From assembly GCA_964537685.1 (NCBI GenBank), contig CAZICM010000044.1:11985-75984 (forward strand): a DNA stretch of 64,000 nucleotides. The letters run 5' to 3'. Under the pieces are notes generated by a model. The model made no database searches. It saw only the letters and a program-made list of their open reading frames with translations, and had not been told where the DNA came from. Each line of letters opens with the position of its first letter. Positions within the stretch are counted from its first letter, which is position 1. Positions 34,573 through 43,898 of the stretch are shown piece after piece. Position numbers and translations under genes: made by a program. Origin of the DNA: CAZICM01 sp964537685. Its GTDB lineage: Bacteria; Myxococcota_A; Polyangia; Polyangiales; Polyangiaceae.

Positions 34573-34914
34573 ATGAATCGACAAAGTGACCCAGGTCCGT
34601 CCTCCAGCGAATGGGAAAACCTATCCATCTCCGAACGGGGAGGCGCAATTAGGATCTCCGTTCATGTGCGTCCGAAGTCGTCAAGAAGCGCTGTGCTCGG
34701 TGTGAGGGATAGACATCTCGATGTAGCGCTTACATCGCCGCCCGCCGACGGTGCCGCAAATGCCGAGCTGCAAAAACTATTGGCGCGTATTCTTGAAGTT
34801 GGCCAGCGCGATGTCTCGGTTGTAGCAGGCGCGAGCAGCCGGAATAAAGTGCTGGAAGTCAATGGAATCAATATCGCCGATGCCCGATCGCGGTTGGTCA
34901 GCGCGCGAAAGTGA
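34573..34914 (+). CDS. yggU: DUF167/YggU-family protein
   Basis: A 113-residue small protein of the DUF167 (YggU) family, whose biochemical role is not established. The core VHVRPKSSRSAVLGVRD, LTSPPADGAANAELQKLLA and SVVAGASSRNKVLEV is diagnostic. The first 25 residues are polar and variable. It ends six bases before dapF, so they are likely co-transcribed. Confidence 0.85.
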   Translation: MNRQSDPGPSSSEWENLSISERGGAIRISVHVRPKSSRSAVLGVRDRHLDVALTSPPADGAANAELQKLLARILEVGQRDVSVVAGASSRNKVLEVNGINIADARSRLVSARK

Positions 34915-34920
34915 GGTTTT

Positions 34921-35730
34921 GTGAACGCGGGCTCGATGCTGGCTTTTGAAAAATGGGAGGGACTCGGCAACGATTTTATTGTTGTCAATACAGGTGATGT
35001 TGGTGAGCTCGCGCCCGGGCTTGTGTCCCAACTATGCGATCGGCGGCGCGGTATAGGCGCGGATGGAGTGCTGTTGGTGTCGTCCGATCCTCCGCGGATG
35101 GTGGTCTTTAATGCCGATGGAAGCCGGCCTCAGATGTGCGGTAATGGAATTCGCTGTGTGGCCGCATATCTCGCAAACAAAAACAGTCTTGGGCCGCGCT
35201 TGACGATTCAAAGCGATGCAGGACCCAAAGCGTGCGAATTGCATTCGATTACCCAAGCCGGCGCCGAGGTCAGCGTCAATATGGGTCAGGCCCGGATTCT
35301 CGATGAGCTTGGCCTAACGCTGGAAGGCCAAACCCGCCGTTTTTTAAAGGTGGACATGGGCAATCCCCATGCTGTGATTTTTGAACCGGAACTGGAGCCG
35401 GAGATTTCGGTCGATCGATGGGGGCCGGAAGTGTCCGCGGCCATTGCGGGCGGGAGCAATGTTGAATTTTGCCGGATTCGCGCTCAAGAGCGGCCGGTCG
35501 AAATCGACGTAATCGTTTGGGAGCGGGGCGTGGGCCGGACGCAAGCATGCGGAACAGGTGCCTGCGCAGTCGCCGCGGCATATCTTCATAAAAACCCTGC
35601 ACACCCCGATGGCGAGCCGATTTGCGTAAAGCTTCCCGGCGGTCCGCTGTGGATGAGCACCCGTGATAAGGCCGTTCTTATGCGTGGGCCGGCCCGATGC
35701 GTCTTTCGAGGCGAGGTGAATCTGACGTGA
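34921..35730 (+). CDS. dapF: Diaminopimelate epimerase
   Basis: A 269-residue PLP-independent epimerase that interconverts LL- and meso-diaminopimelate for lysine and peptidoglycan synthesis. The two active-site cysteines lie in NADGSRPQMCGNGIRC and RTQACGTGACAVAAAYL. GLGNDFIVV near the start is also conserved. GTG at 34921 follows a GAGG ribosome-binding site; ATG at 34936 is an alternative. The stop overlaps the next gene's GTG. Confidence 0.95.
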   Translation: MNAGSMLAFEKWEGLGNDFIVVNTGDVGELAPGLVSQLCDRRRGIGADGVLLVSSDPPRMVVFNADGSRPQMCGNGIRCVAAYLANKNSLGPRLTIQSDAGPKACELHSITQAGAEVSVNMGQARILDELGLTLEGQTRRFLKVDMGNPHAVIFEPELEPEISVDRWGPEVSAAIAGGSNVEFCRIRAQERPVEIDVIVWERGVGRTQACGTGACAVAAAYLHKNPAHPDGEPICVKLPGGPLWMSTRDKAVLMRGPARCVFRGEVNLT

Positions 35731-36683
35731 GCGAATGGAGCCTCCCCAGCGCCGAACTCCTGCGCGATCTCGAGACGAGCGCCTACTCCTTCGCCTATTA
35801 CGCGGATTTGGCCGGGCGTGAGCTGACCCGCGCCGCCCGATTTGGCAGGAGGCTGTCGATTGGGGTGTTTTTGCTGCGCGATCAAGACATTTCCCCCGCC
35901 GAGCTCTCGGCGCTGATGATTGAAAATGCTCCCGATCTTTCCGTGACCGCCAGGGTCGACAGCGATGAATTTCATCTGCTCATGCCTGAAATCACAGGTC
36001 TTGGAGCGCAGGCGGCTCGCCGGAGGGTGCAAGAACAACTAGCGGTTCGGATGGGCACACCCTGGTTGCTCCAGCGCACCTTAAGCCGGATGTTGGTGGG
36101 TGTTGCTGGTTTCCCCCATGAAGGCCGGGAACTGTCGTCCCTGGTGCATTTGGCCAGGCTTCGAGCAGAACAGAGCGCGTTTTCTCCCCTGATCGAATTA
36201 AAAGACATTGCATCGAGCACGGTGGATGGAGTGCTTCGATGCCTTGAAGAAGCCACGGAAACCCCATCATCGAATGCCCTGCCCATCGCGGTGAGGCCCT
36301 TTGGCATCGAGCTGCCCATGGCCCAAGCGGGTATTTTATGTGTATCGGCGCTGAGCGAAGCATTGCGGGCGGGAGCGGCGCAGCTTGTAATCGCCTATCA
36401 GCCCGAGCCCAGCCTGTTCACCACGCTTCGATCGGTCTTTGGGGGCCTGCCGCGCACGGGTGTGGCCATGCGTGTGCTCGACCTGAGAAAAGCCGAAAAC
36501 TGCGCCGATATTGAAGGATTTTGTGTTCTTGCCGAGCATGGTGCCTATAGCCTGCTAGGAAGGCGTGTTCAACACCGGGGAACTCAGCCTCTCTTTCGCG
36601 GCGTGCATACCAGCGATCCTTTGGTGGCCGATTGTTTAAGCCATTGGATGGCTCAAACGGCTGGAGTTCCCCTTAACGCATAG
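35727..36683 (+). CDS. Degenerate GGDEF-domain-like protein
   Basis: A 318-residue cytoplasmic protein. Residues about 15-120 follow the diguanylate cyclase pattern (YYADLAGRELTRAARFGRRL, then ARVDSDEFHLLMPE), but the GG[DE]EF active-site motif reads DSDEF, so cyclic-di-GMP synthesis is unlikely. It may bind nucleotide or partners. The C-terminal half is not recognised. The start GTG at 35727 has a GAGGTG ribosome-binding site and overlaps the dapF stop, so it is coupled to lysine/cell-wall synthesis genes. Confidence 0.7.
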   Translation: MSEWSLPSAELLRDLETSAYSFAYYADLAGRELTRAARFGRRLSIGVFLLRDQDISPAELSALMIENAPDLSVTARVDSDEFHLLMPEITGLGAQAARRRVQEQLAVRMGTPWLLQRTLSRMLVGVAGFPHEGRELSSLVHLARLRAEQSAFSPLIELKDIASSTVDGVLRCLEEATETPSSNALPIAVRPFGIELPMAQAGILCVSALSEALRAGAAQLVIAYQPEPSLFTTLRSVFGGLPRTGVAMRVLDLRKAENCADIEGFCVLAEHGAYSLLGRRVQHRGTQPLFRGVHTSDPLVADCLSHWMAQTAGVPLNA

Positions 36684-36698
36684 AAAGCCCTTTGGTGT

Positions 36699-37262
36699 AT
36701 GCCCCGAGACCCCGATGCTCTGCCCAGCGCCTTTCTCGATGAAGAAGACGCTCCTTTGGAGATTGAACAAACTCCATTGGCCACAGGCGCCGAGCTGGCC
36801 GACCTTCGGGCTCGTTTAATGCACTGGGGCCCAAGCGCCTTGGGTTTTGATGGACCTCCCAGGCTTGTCCTCGCTCTCGATGTCGAACAGTTGCCCGCGC
36901 TGTCCGCCGCGCTAATTCTAATCGCCGAATTTCGGCCGCTTCTTACGAGGGCAAGCCCCAGGGCACCCCGAAGTTTAGGCGTTATTTCTTTAGGAGACCG
37001 GGCAACTGTGGAAATGATGGCACTTCCTAACGAAGATGCCTATGCCCCCTTTTGGCATTTCTTTTTACCGAGCGTGGTATCGGTCATTGATGGCCGAAGT
37101 CCCGAACAGAGCAGCGATTTACTGGCCCGCACCTGCGCGGCCCGCCGGGTGCCTCTATGGCCCGCCGAGGCGCTCTTGGGCGAACCTTTGGATTTACGCG
37201 CACCCTATTCACTGATTCGCCTATTGCGCGCTGCATTCCTAAAGCTTTTACCCTCGCCCTAA
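36699..37262 (+). CDS. Unrecognised 187-residue protein
   Basis: A soluble-looking protein with an acidic N terminus (FLDEEDAPLEIEQT) and a mixed alpha/beta body containing hydrophobic strands LVLALDVEQLPALSAALIL and SVVSVIDGR. No signal peptide, membrane segment, metal motif or known signature was seen. It starts 15 bases after the GGDEF-like gene and ends 55 bases before ald, whose own strong ribosome-binding site suggests separate expression. Function unknown. Confidence 0.6.
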   Translation: MPRDPDALPSAFLDEEDAPLEIEQTPLATGAELADLRARLMHWGPSALGFDGPPRLVLALDVEQLPALSAALILIAEFRPLLTRASPRAPRSLGVISLGDRATVEMMALPNEDAYAPFWHFFLPSVVSVIDGRSPEQSSDLLARTCAARRVPLWPAEALLGEPLDLRAPYSLIRLLRAAFLKLLPSP

Positions 37263-37317
37263 AAGAAAGGATGATAAGAGGGTTTTCGGCAGAGCTACTG
37301 CAACGGAGGAAGAACGC

Positions 37318-38430
37318 GTGCTGATCGGAGTACCCAAGGAAATCAAGGTTCGCGAATACCGAGTTGGAATGACGCCCGCAGGTGTGCGCGAGCTGTGCGG
37401 ACGGGGCCATCGCGTGCTTGTTGAAACGCAGGCCGGCGAGGGAAGCGGCATTTTGGATGAGGCTTATGTCCGGGCAGGCGCGACGATGGTGAAGACCGCG
37501 GCCGAAGCCTGGAGCGCCGATATGGTGGTGAAGGTTAAAGAGCCGCTCAAGGCCGAATACGAGTATTTCCGCGAAGGGTTAATCCTCTACACGTATTTGC
37601 ATTTGGCGGCGGAGCCCGAGCTGACGGTGACGCTGGCGGCGAAGAAAGTCGCGGGCGTCGCCTATGAAACGATTCAGCATGAAGATGGTTCGCTGCCTCT
37701 GTTGCGCCCCATGAGCGAGGTCGCGGGCCGGATGGCGGTTCAAGTGGGCGCCTCGTGCCTCGAGAAAGAGCGGGGCGGAAAGGGCGTATTGCTGGGCGGC
37801 GTTCCGGGGACGCGCCGGGGCCGCGTGGTGATTTTGGGCGGCGGCGTCGTTGGGCGGAATGCGGCGACGATTGCCGTTGGAATGGGCGCTCAGGTAACGG
37901 TGCTCGATGTCAAGGCCGAAACGATGACCTATCTCGAGGATGTGTTCGGCGGAGCGATTGAAACGCTGTATTCCAATCCGGAGAATATCGAGCAGGCTGT
38001 GGAACGGGCCGATTTGGTCATTGGAGCGGTGCTGCTTCCCGGCGCGAAGGCTCCGGTGCTGGTCGATGAAGAACTGATCGCGCGCATGGAAAAAGGCAGC
38101 GTGGTCGTCGATGTGGCGGTCGATCAAGGCGGCTGTATCGAGACATGCAGGCCGACCACCCATGACAATCCCACCTATGAAGTGCATGGAGTCGTGCACT
38201 ACTGCGTGGCCAATATGCCTGGAGCGGTATCGCACACATCCACATGGGCGCTGACCAACACCACCATGAAATACGCCGTGAAAATCGCCGATCAGGGCCT
38301 GGTCACGGCGGCCAAGGCGGATAGGGCGCTGCTCTTGGGCATCAATACCTATGGAGGCGCGGTGACTTACGGCCCTGTCGCTACGGCGCACAAGCTCGAA
38401 CACCGCACCATTCAGGAAATGCTCGGATAA
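37318..38430 (+). CDS. ald: Alanine dehydrogenase
   Basis: A 370-residue NAD-dependent enzyme that interconverts L-alanine and pyruvate plus ammonia. It opens MLIGVPKEIKVREYRVGMTP, has catalytic Lys in VVKVKEPL and His in YTYLHLAAEPELT, and a Rossmann segment VVILGGGVVGRNAATIAVGMGA. Length is standard. The GTG start is preceded by GGAGGA. It sits between an unknown gene and an isopropylmalate-dehydrogenase-family gene. Confidence 0.96.
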   Translation: MLIGVPKEIKVREYRVGMTPAGVRELCGRGHRVLVETQAGEGSGILDEAYVRAGATMVKTAAEAWSADMVVKVKEPLKAEYEYFREGLILYTYLHLAAEPELTVTLAAKKVAGVAYETIQHEDGSLPLLRPMSEVAGRMAVQVGASCLEKERGGKGVLLGGVPGTRRGRVVILGGGVVGRNAATIAVGMGAQVTVLDVKAETMTYLEDVFGGAIETLYSNPENIEQAVERADLVIGAVLLPGAKAPVLVDEELIARMEKGSVVVDVAVDQGGCIETCRPTTHDNPTYEVHGVVHYCVANMPGAVSHTSTWALTNTTMKYAVKIADQGLVTAAKADRALLLGINTYGGAVTYGPVATAHKLEHRTIQEMLG

Positions 38431-38458
38431 AGACACTTCAACGCAACAAACACCTCCG

Positions 38459-39568
38459 ATGAATCAACGCCCCGAAGAAGCTTCCAACCCATCAAAAACA
38501 CTTAAAAAGATCGCGATCATCGGAGGCGATGGCATCGGTCCTGAAGTCACCCGGCAGGCGGCCGAGCTGCTCGCGCTGTACCGCGATAAAGCCGGGCTGC
38601 CGCTTTCGCTCTGGGAGCTGGATTTAGGCGCCGACCGCTATCTGCGCGACGGAACGACCTTCCCCAAGGAAGTTCAAAACGCCATTCAAAACGAATGCGC
38701 GGCGGTGCTGCTCGGCGCCCTGGGCGATCCCCGCGTTCCAGGCTTGGAACATGCGCGCGATATCCTGTTTGGAATGCGCTTTGGTTTCGATCTCTACGCC
38801 AATATACGGCCCGTCAAAGCGCTGTCGGACCGGCTGGTGCCCATCAAAAACCGAGGCAAAAAAGACATCGATTTTGTTGTGTTCCGCGAAAATACCGAAG
38901 GCATTTATGTGGGTATGGGCGGCCAATTCAAGCGCGGCACGCCCGATGAAGTGGCCATCAATGAAGATCTAAATACCCGCAAAGGCGTGGAACGCATTAT
39001 CCGCGCAGCCTTTGACTACGCGAAATCCAACGGCAAAACCAAAGTCACGATGGCCGATAAATCCAATGCGATGAGGCACGCCCACGAGCTTTGGCTTCGC
39101 GTGTTTCACGAGGTGCGCGCGCAGTATCCAGGCATCGAAGGACAGCATGTGTATGTCGATGCGCTCTGTCTGTATCTCATTCAAGATCCCTCGCAATTTC
39201 AGGTGATCGTCACCAATAACCTCTTCGGCGATATCGTCACCGATCTGGGCGCGGCCTTTCAGGGCGGTTTGGGCATGGCGGCCAGCGCCAACGTGCACGC
39301 CTCCGATCCTGGCCGGGTCGCGATGTTCGAACCCGTTCACGGTTCGGCTCCTCCCTTGGCCGGGCGCGATATCGCCAATCCCTTCGCCGCGCTGCTCACC
39401 GCCGGCATGATGCTTTCGCACTTGGGCTGGCCGGAAGAAGAAGCCCGCATCGAACAATGCGTTTCACGGGCCATCGAAGAAAAACAGTGCACCGTCGATG
39501 TGGGCGGCTCGCTCGGAACAAAAGCCGCGGGCGCCTGGGTCCGCGAGCAAATCGAAAAGCAACTATAG
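38459..39568 (+). CDS. Isocitrate/isopropylmalate dehydrogenase family enzyme
   Basis: A 369-residue beta-hydroxyacid oxidative decarboxylase. The nucleotide-site start IAIIGGDGIGPEV and the metal/substrate region NNLFGDIVTDLGAAFQGGLG are clear, as is the VHGSAPPLAGRDIANP coenzyme loop. The substrate loop reads RENTEGIYVGMGG rather than the RELTGGIYFG of E. coli LeuB, so a 3-isopropylmalate, homoisocitrate or tartrate/malate substrate cannot be separated here. It begins 28 bases after ald. No leuCD is near, and the IPMS-like gene is about 30 kb away. Confidence 0.85.
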   Translation: MNQRPEEASNPSKTLKKIAIIGGDGIGPEVTRQAAELLALYRDKAGLPLSLWELDLGADRYLRDGTTFPKEVQNAIQNECAAVLLGALGDPRVPGLEHARDILFGMRFGFDLYANIRPVKALSDRLVPIKNRGKKDIDFVVFRENTEGIYVGMGGQFKRGTPDEVAINEDLNTRKGVERIIRAAFDYAKSNGKTKVTMADKSNAMRHAHELWLRVFHEVRAQYPGIEGQHVYVDALCLYLIQDPSQFQVIVTNNLFGDIVTDLGAAFQGGLGMAASANVHASDPGRVAMFEPVHGSAPPLAGRDIANPFAALLTAGMMLSHLGWPEEEARIEQCVSRAIEEKQCTVDVGGSLGTKAAGAWVREQIEKQL

Positions 39569-39741
39569 AATTAGCCAACAATTTAATAAAATTGACGCGA
39601 ACCATCGCCGAGGCAGCGCGTGGAAGCTCATGGAGCGGTGTCTCCGCGCGTTAAACCGTCGGATACTGGAGCGGTCTCTTGGTCGTTACCGAAGGCTGAG
39701 AACCAGGCTTGATCTTACTTGGACAGATTGAGGAGGAAACC

Positions 39742-41007
39742 ATGCGAATGTGGATTGGATTAGCGGCCGTGCTGGGAATTGCCCTGCAATTGGGCTCGTG
39801 CGCGGAGGGAACGGCGCCAACGGGAAAGGGGAGCGGCGGCGACGACACTTCGGGCAGTAGCAGCAGCAGCGGAGGAACGGCGGGTGCCTCGTGTCCTGCC
39901 TTCGCCAAGAGCGAATGCACCATGTTGCAGAGCTGCTCGGCCGTCCTCTTCGCCGCCAACTACGCGGACTTGGCTACCTGTGAAACCCGGCGCGCCGCGA
40001 GCTGTGAACTGCGCGCAAAGGCGCCCGGAACGAGCTTTAACGACACGAAAATTAAAGCCTGCACGGCCCAATACGATGCCCTCACCTGCGCGGATTTCAC
40101 CAGCCCAGCCGTCTGCACGCCCACGGCGGGCACCTTGGCGGATGGAGCGGCGTGCGGCGACGATTTCCAATGCCAGAGCACCTTCTGCAACCGCACCAAC
40201 GGCACTTGCGGTGTGTGCGCCCCGCGCTTCAAGCTCGGCGATTCATGCGCGTCCAATTCCAAGCAGTGCGAAGTGGGCTTGGTCTGTAATGGCACATGTC
40301 AGATGCCTGTTGCGGAAAACGGTTCCTGCACCAGCAGCCCCCAATGCCTGGGCGACCTCTACTGCAATGGGGCAACCGGCCAATGCATGAAGAAGCCGAG
40401 CCAAATGAACGCAACCTGCGATCCTTCCGTCGGCTGCGACCTCACCGCGGGCTTGTGGTGCGACTCCAATACCTTGACCTGCAAAGCCATCACGGTGGTT
40501 CAAGCCGGTGCATCCTGCAGTCTTTCAAGCTCCTTCACCATCTGCGCTGCGGGCGGGCTGTGCGCTAACCAAGTGTGCGTGGCGCCTCTGCCCGACAGCA
40601 TGTCGTGCGATGGTTCAGGCAATCCGCCCTGTGAAACCATGTCCGAATGCAGGGGCGGCAAATGCCAGCTTATCGATCCAGCGAGCTGCTCCACCGGATC
40701 GGCCGATTTATGCGCGGAGAGCTGTGTGGACTCGCAGGGTTCGGCCACGGGCATGAACATCAACGGCACGATCAACTGGACCCAATCCAACTGTGCGTGC
40801 AGCGGGCTGAAGTCGGGCTTGCCGGTGGGCTCCGCGTGTTCCCAAGCCTCGGATTGCGTCGAAGTCTGCTGTCCTTGCTGCACGGGCACCCGTTCTTTTC
40901 AAGTTCAGGCATGCGTCGCTGGAAAATGCATAGGTCCAGGCGAAGCTTGCCCGCTGGCGAAGAGCACCTCGGCCGATGGCAACTTCGACCGCATTCAGTG
41001 CGACTAA
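39742..41007 (+). CDS. Large cysteine-rich lipoprotein
   Basis: A 421-residue lipoprotein with a strong GAGGAGGAA ribosome-binding site before ATG 39742. Signal peptide ends in lipobox LGSC (Cys at residue 20). A Gly/Ser spacer follows, then about 380 residues with many spaced cysteines in repeated C-x5-9-C units (for example CGDDFQCQSTFCNRTNGTCG and CPLAKS). Such disulfide-rich, EGF/EB-like lipoproteins are frequent in myxobacteria. Nothing points to a substrate. It is the longer relative of the lipoprotein at 3981-4724. The gap to the next gene is about 100 bases. Confidence 0.75.
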   Translation: MRMWIGLAAVLGIALQLGSCAEGTAPTGKGSGGDDTSGSSSSSGGTAGASCPAFAKSECTMLQSCSAVLFAANYADLATCETRRAASCELRAKAPGTSFNDTKIKACTAQYDALTCADFTSPAVCTPTAGTLADGAACGDDFQCQSTFCNRTNGTCGVCAPRFKLGDSCASNSKQCEVGLVCNGTCQMPVAENGSCTSSPQCLGDLYCNGATGQCMKKPSQMNATCDPSVGCDLTAGLWCDSNTLTCKAITVVQAGASCSLSSSFTICAAGGLCANQVCVAPLPDSMSCDGSGNPPCETMSECRGGKCQLIDPASCSTGSADLCAESCVDSQGSATGMNINGTINWTQSNCACSGLKSGLPVGSACSQASDCVEVCCPCCTGTRSFQVQACVAGKCIGPGEACPLAKSTSADGNFDRIQCD

Positions 41008-41108
41008 ACCAAAAACGCTTTATTTTTAGGTGAAATTCAAAGCTGCCCCTCAAAAAAGAGCGCCATAAATTGGGGAGAAAAATACCCCGCGTGTTAGGGC
41101 ACTTCGCG

Positions 41109-43898
41109 ATGGGCATCGCAAACGGAAGCGCACAATCACTACAGCCAACCGACGTTCGGGTGTTGCCGCAAAACCTGGAGGAAAAGGCACGGCCTGTGTC
41201 CGCTCAAGCGGCAGACGAAGGACAAAAACAGCATGTGCTGGTGCTCGTGTATGCATCGGCCGCCGCTGCGTCCGCGCTGTTTGAGGATGCGGGCCCGGCT
41301 TCTCAGCACCTTCAGTTTGAAGGCGAATGCGAGGAGTCCGCGGTGCTGATCATCGACAAAGCCCGTGCATATGGCCCGGATTTAATCGTCGCCGATCTCG
41401 ATAAAGCGGGCGCGCGCGAGCTATTGGACGCGCTTCTTTCCGATCCCCAAACCGAACGCATTCCGATTATTGGCATCGGGAAATTCGACAAGCCCGAACA
41501 AGCGGCTTCGTTTGCGGCGCTTGGCGTGGCCCGCGTTCTGCCCAAACCCATGTCTCAAGTGGCTCTTCGCAAAGCCTGCGCTGAACTCTTTGCGCTCTCG
41601 GAAAAGCGGGTCGTCAAGAGCGCGGCGCTGGGAACGCTATCGCTTGAAGAGCTCAGCATGAGGCTCGGCGCGGAAATTCAGCGAGGCTTGTGCGATGCCG
41701 CGGGCGTCAAGGCGCTCACGCAGAAAATAGACTTTGGCGAAGGCAGTGAAGTGCTTGCGGCGGTGTGGGGAGCCGTGGCGCGCATCCGGGATATTTCGAC
41801 CATCCGCTCGGGAGGCACGCTTCGATTTTTGGAGCTCGGGCCTGAAGGCGCGCTGCCTTATGCGCCTTGGTTTGGCGACAAAAGCGGCACCGCGAGAAAG
41901 GGCAAGAACCTGCCTTCGAGAAGCGACAAAGCCAAAGAGCTTTCGGGCCTGAAGGTGGTTGTTGTGGATGACGATCCGGCCATCGCCTGGTTTTTAAAGG
42001 ACGTGCTCGCATCGGCGGGAGCGCTGGTTCACGAAGCGGTCGATGGAGAAAAGGCGCTTGCGCTGGCCTATCAAGTCGAACCCGATTTGGTCATCGCCGA
42101 CATTTTAATGCCTGGGCTCGATGGCTTTCAGTTGTGCCGAAGACTTAAGCGCGATGTGGTGCTGCGCGATGTGCCGGTGATTCTGCTCTCGTGGAAAGAA
42201 GATCTGCTTCAGCGGGTGCGGGAACTGGGTGCGCAGGCCGATGGATATTTGCGCAAACAATCGAGCGCGGCGGCCATTGTGGAACGGGTGCGCGAAGTGA
42301 TGGCGCCCAGGCGGCGCATTGTCGAGCGGCTCTTGGCGGGCGATGAAGTCAAAGGCCGGCTCGATGGGCTGATGCCGCGGACGCTGCTTGGATTGGTATG
42401 TTCGCAGCGTCCTAACTGTGTGCTTTCGCTGCGCGATGCAACTCACTTGTATGAAGTCGAGATTCGCGAAGGAAAGCCTGTGCGGGCCACGCGAACGACC
42501 ATGGATGGAAGCTTTGAGCGGGGTCCGCGTGTGTTTTCGGCGATGCTGGGCGTGGGTGCGGGCCGCTTTTCGGTGGGTCCGCTCTTGAATGCCGAAATGC
42601 CTTTACAAGCGCCTGTGCGGGCCGATCTCAGCGGTTCGCTGGACGAACAAATGCTTATCGCGACGGCAAGCTTTAGGGCCGCAATGAAGCTTTTGTCGGG
42701 TGAGGCGCTGTTTAAAGCTGAGCGTGTGGTGTTCGATGAAGATGCGGAAAAACAGCTTCGCCAAGTGATGCCCGAGTCGGCGCGATCGGTCTTGGGGCGG
42801 CTGAAAAGCGGTACATCCCCCAAGATGCTGCTTCAATCCGGGCATGTGGATGGCCGCTTTTTGGAAGATGTGCTCTGCGATGCGGCATGTCACGGCGCCG
42901 TGCTGTCCGTGATCGATGCGGAAGGCAACGATCTGCTTGCTCCGGCGGTCGCGCACGAAATCGATGTGAAGAAAGGCGTGGCGCCAAAGGCTCAAGAAAG
43001 CTTGCCGGTTCCGATTCTAGGATTGGAAGCCCTCACAGGGATGCCAGGCACCACAGAGGCCGTCGTGTCCGCTGTACAAGAAGCTCCTCCGCCGGCCCAA
43101 ACGGCCGATCTGGGCGTGCTCGGTTCGCTATCGCCGCCGCCTGCCCGGCCTCACGATGGAGAGAGCAGCGTTTCTTTGGAACTCTTGGCCAGCACCAAAG
43201 CGCCCGCCGTTCAGCCTGTACCGCCGAAGACCGAAAAAGCATTGGCGGCCAAACCCGCGAAGGACACAACCCCCACGCCCACCCGCGTGCGCAGGCCCTC
43301 TCAATTCGCGCCCCACGCGGCCGAAATGGATGTGCCGCCCGCCCAGACACCAAAGCCTTCACGCAAGAGCACCGTTGGCACATGGCTGGTGTTTGCATTG
43401 ACGGGTGTGGTGTTTGCCGTGGGGGCCCGCGTCTCGCGCGAGCGTGAACTCCGGCAGATGCAAATGGCCGCGATGACCGCGCCCGCCCAGCCGGTGCAGG
43501 CGGCGCACGCAGTGCAGGCGCAGAATCCCGTGCCCGATGCGCCGGTGCCCGCCGTGCTTGCGCCCGAACCCAAAGAAAACAAACCCGAACAGCCCGCGCC
43601 GGAACCCAGCGCCAAACCCGCGCTGAACACCGAAACACCGGAAGAACTGCCCCTTCCCGCATCTGAAAAAGTACCTGCGGGCCAAGGCTTGCTCGAAGTT
43701 GTCGCTGGACCGCATGACAGCATCTATGTCGACAACAAACTCATCGGAAGCGGCCCAGTGGCCAAAGTCGCCCTGCCGCCCAAGGCGGGCACCTACGAGA
43801 TTCGCGTCAAGCTCCGGGGCGAAGAGCGCGTGCGCTTCGCAACCATCAAAGAAGGCCGTTTAAGCCGAGTGCGCATGGCTCCTCCCTGGTCCAGATGA
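41109..43898 (+). CDS. Two-receiver protein with PATAN-like domain, transmembrane segment and C-terminal PEGA domain
   Basis: A 929-residue protein of unusual architecture. A degenerate receiver (about 40-150, without the usual acidic pair) is followed by a canonical receiver (about 280-400: VVVDDDPAIAWF and VIADILMPGLDG with phospho-Asp near 331). Next come a DUF4388/PATAN-like module (about 415-490), a long Pro/Ala-rich linker, one membrane segment (about 757-775), another Pro/Ala/Glu-rich stretch and a C-terminal PEGA domain (YVDNKLIGSGPVAKVALPPK). The receivers are cytoplasmic and the PEGA domain periplasmic. ATG 41109 is chosen, though upstream TTG/GTG starts are possible. It overlaps the next gene by four bases. 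Confidence 0.78.
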   Translation: MGIANGSAQSLQPTDVRVLPQNLEEKARPVSAQAADEGQKQHVLVLVYASAAAASALFEDAGPASQHLQFEGECEESAVLIIDKARAYGPDLIVADLDKAGARELLDALLSDPQTERIPIIGIGKFDKPEQAASFAALGVARVLPKPMSQVALRKACAELFALSEKRVVKSAALGTLSLEELSMRLGAEIQRGLCDAAGVKALTQKIDFGEGSEVLAAVWGAVARIRDISTIRSGGTLRFLELGPEGALPYAPWFGDKSGTARKGKNLPSRSDKAKELSGLKVVVVDDDPAIAWFLKDVLASAGALVHEAVDGEKALALAYQVEPDLVIADILMPGLDGFQLCRRLKRDVVLRDVPVILLSWKEDLLQRVRELGAQADGYLRKQSSAAAIVERVREVMAPRRRIVERLLAGDEVKGRLDGLMPRTLLGLVCSQRPNCVLSLRDATHLYEVEIREGKPVRATRTTMDGSFERGPRVFSAMLGVGAGRFSVGPLLNAEMPLQAPVRADLSGSLDEQMLIATASFRAAMKLLSGEALFKAERVVFDEDAEKQLRQVMPESARSVLGRLKSGTSPKMLLQSGHVDGRFLEDVLCDAACHGAVLSVIDAEGNDLLAPAVAHEIDVKKGVAPKAQESLPVPILGLEALTGMPGTTEAVVSAVQEAPPPAQTADLGVLGSLSPPPARPHDGESSVSLELLASTKAPAVQPVPPKTEKALAAKPAKDTTPTPTRVRRPSQFAPHAAEMDVPPAQTPKPSRKSTVGTWLVFALTGVVFAVGARVSRERELRQMQMAAMTAPAQPVQAAHAVQAQNPVPDAPVPAVLAPEPKENKPEQPAPEPSAKPALNTETPEELPLPASEKVPAGQGLLEVVAGPHDSIYVDNKLIGSGPVAKVALPPKAGTYEIRVKLRGEERVRFATIKEGRLSRVRMAPPWSR

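Noticed and set aside
37579..38436. 285-residue minus-strand open frame
   Set aside because: His/Arg-rich translation antisense to ald, which has clear catalytic motifs.
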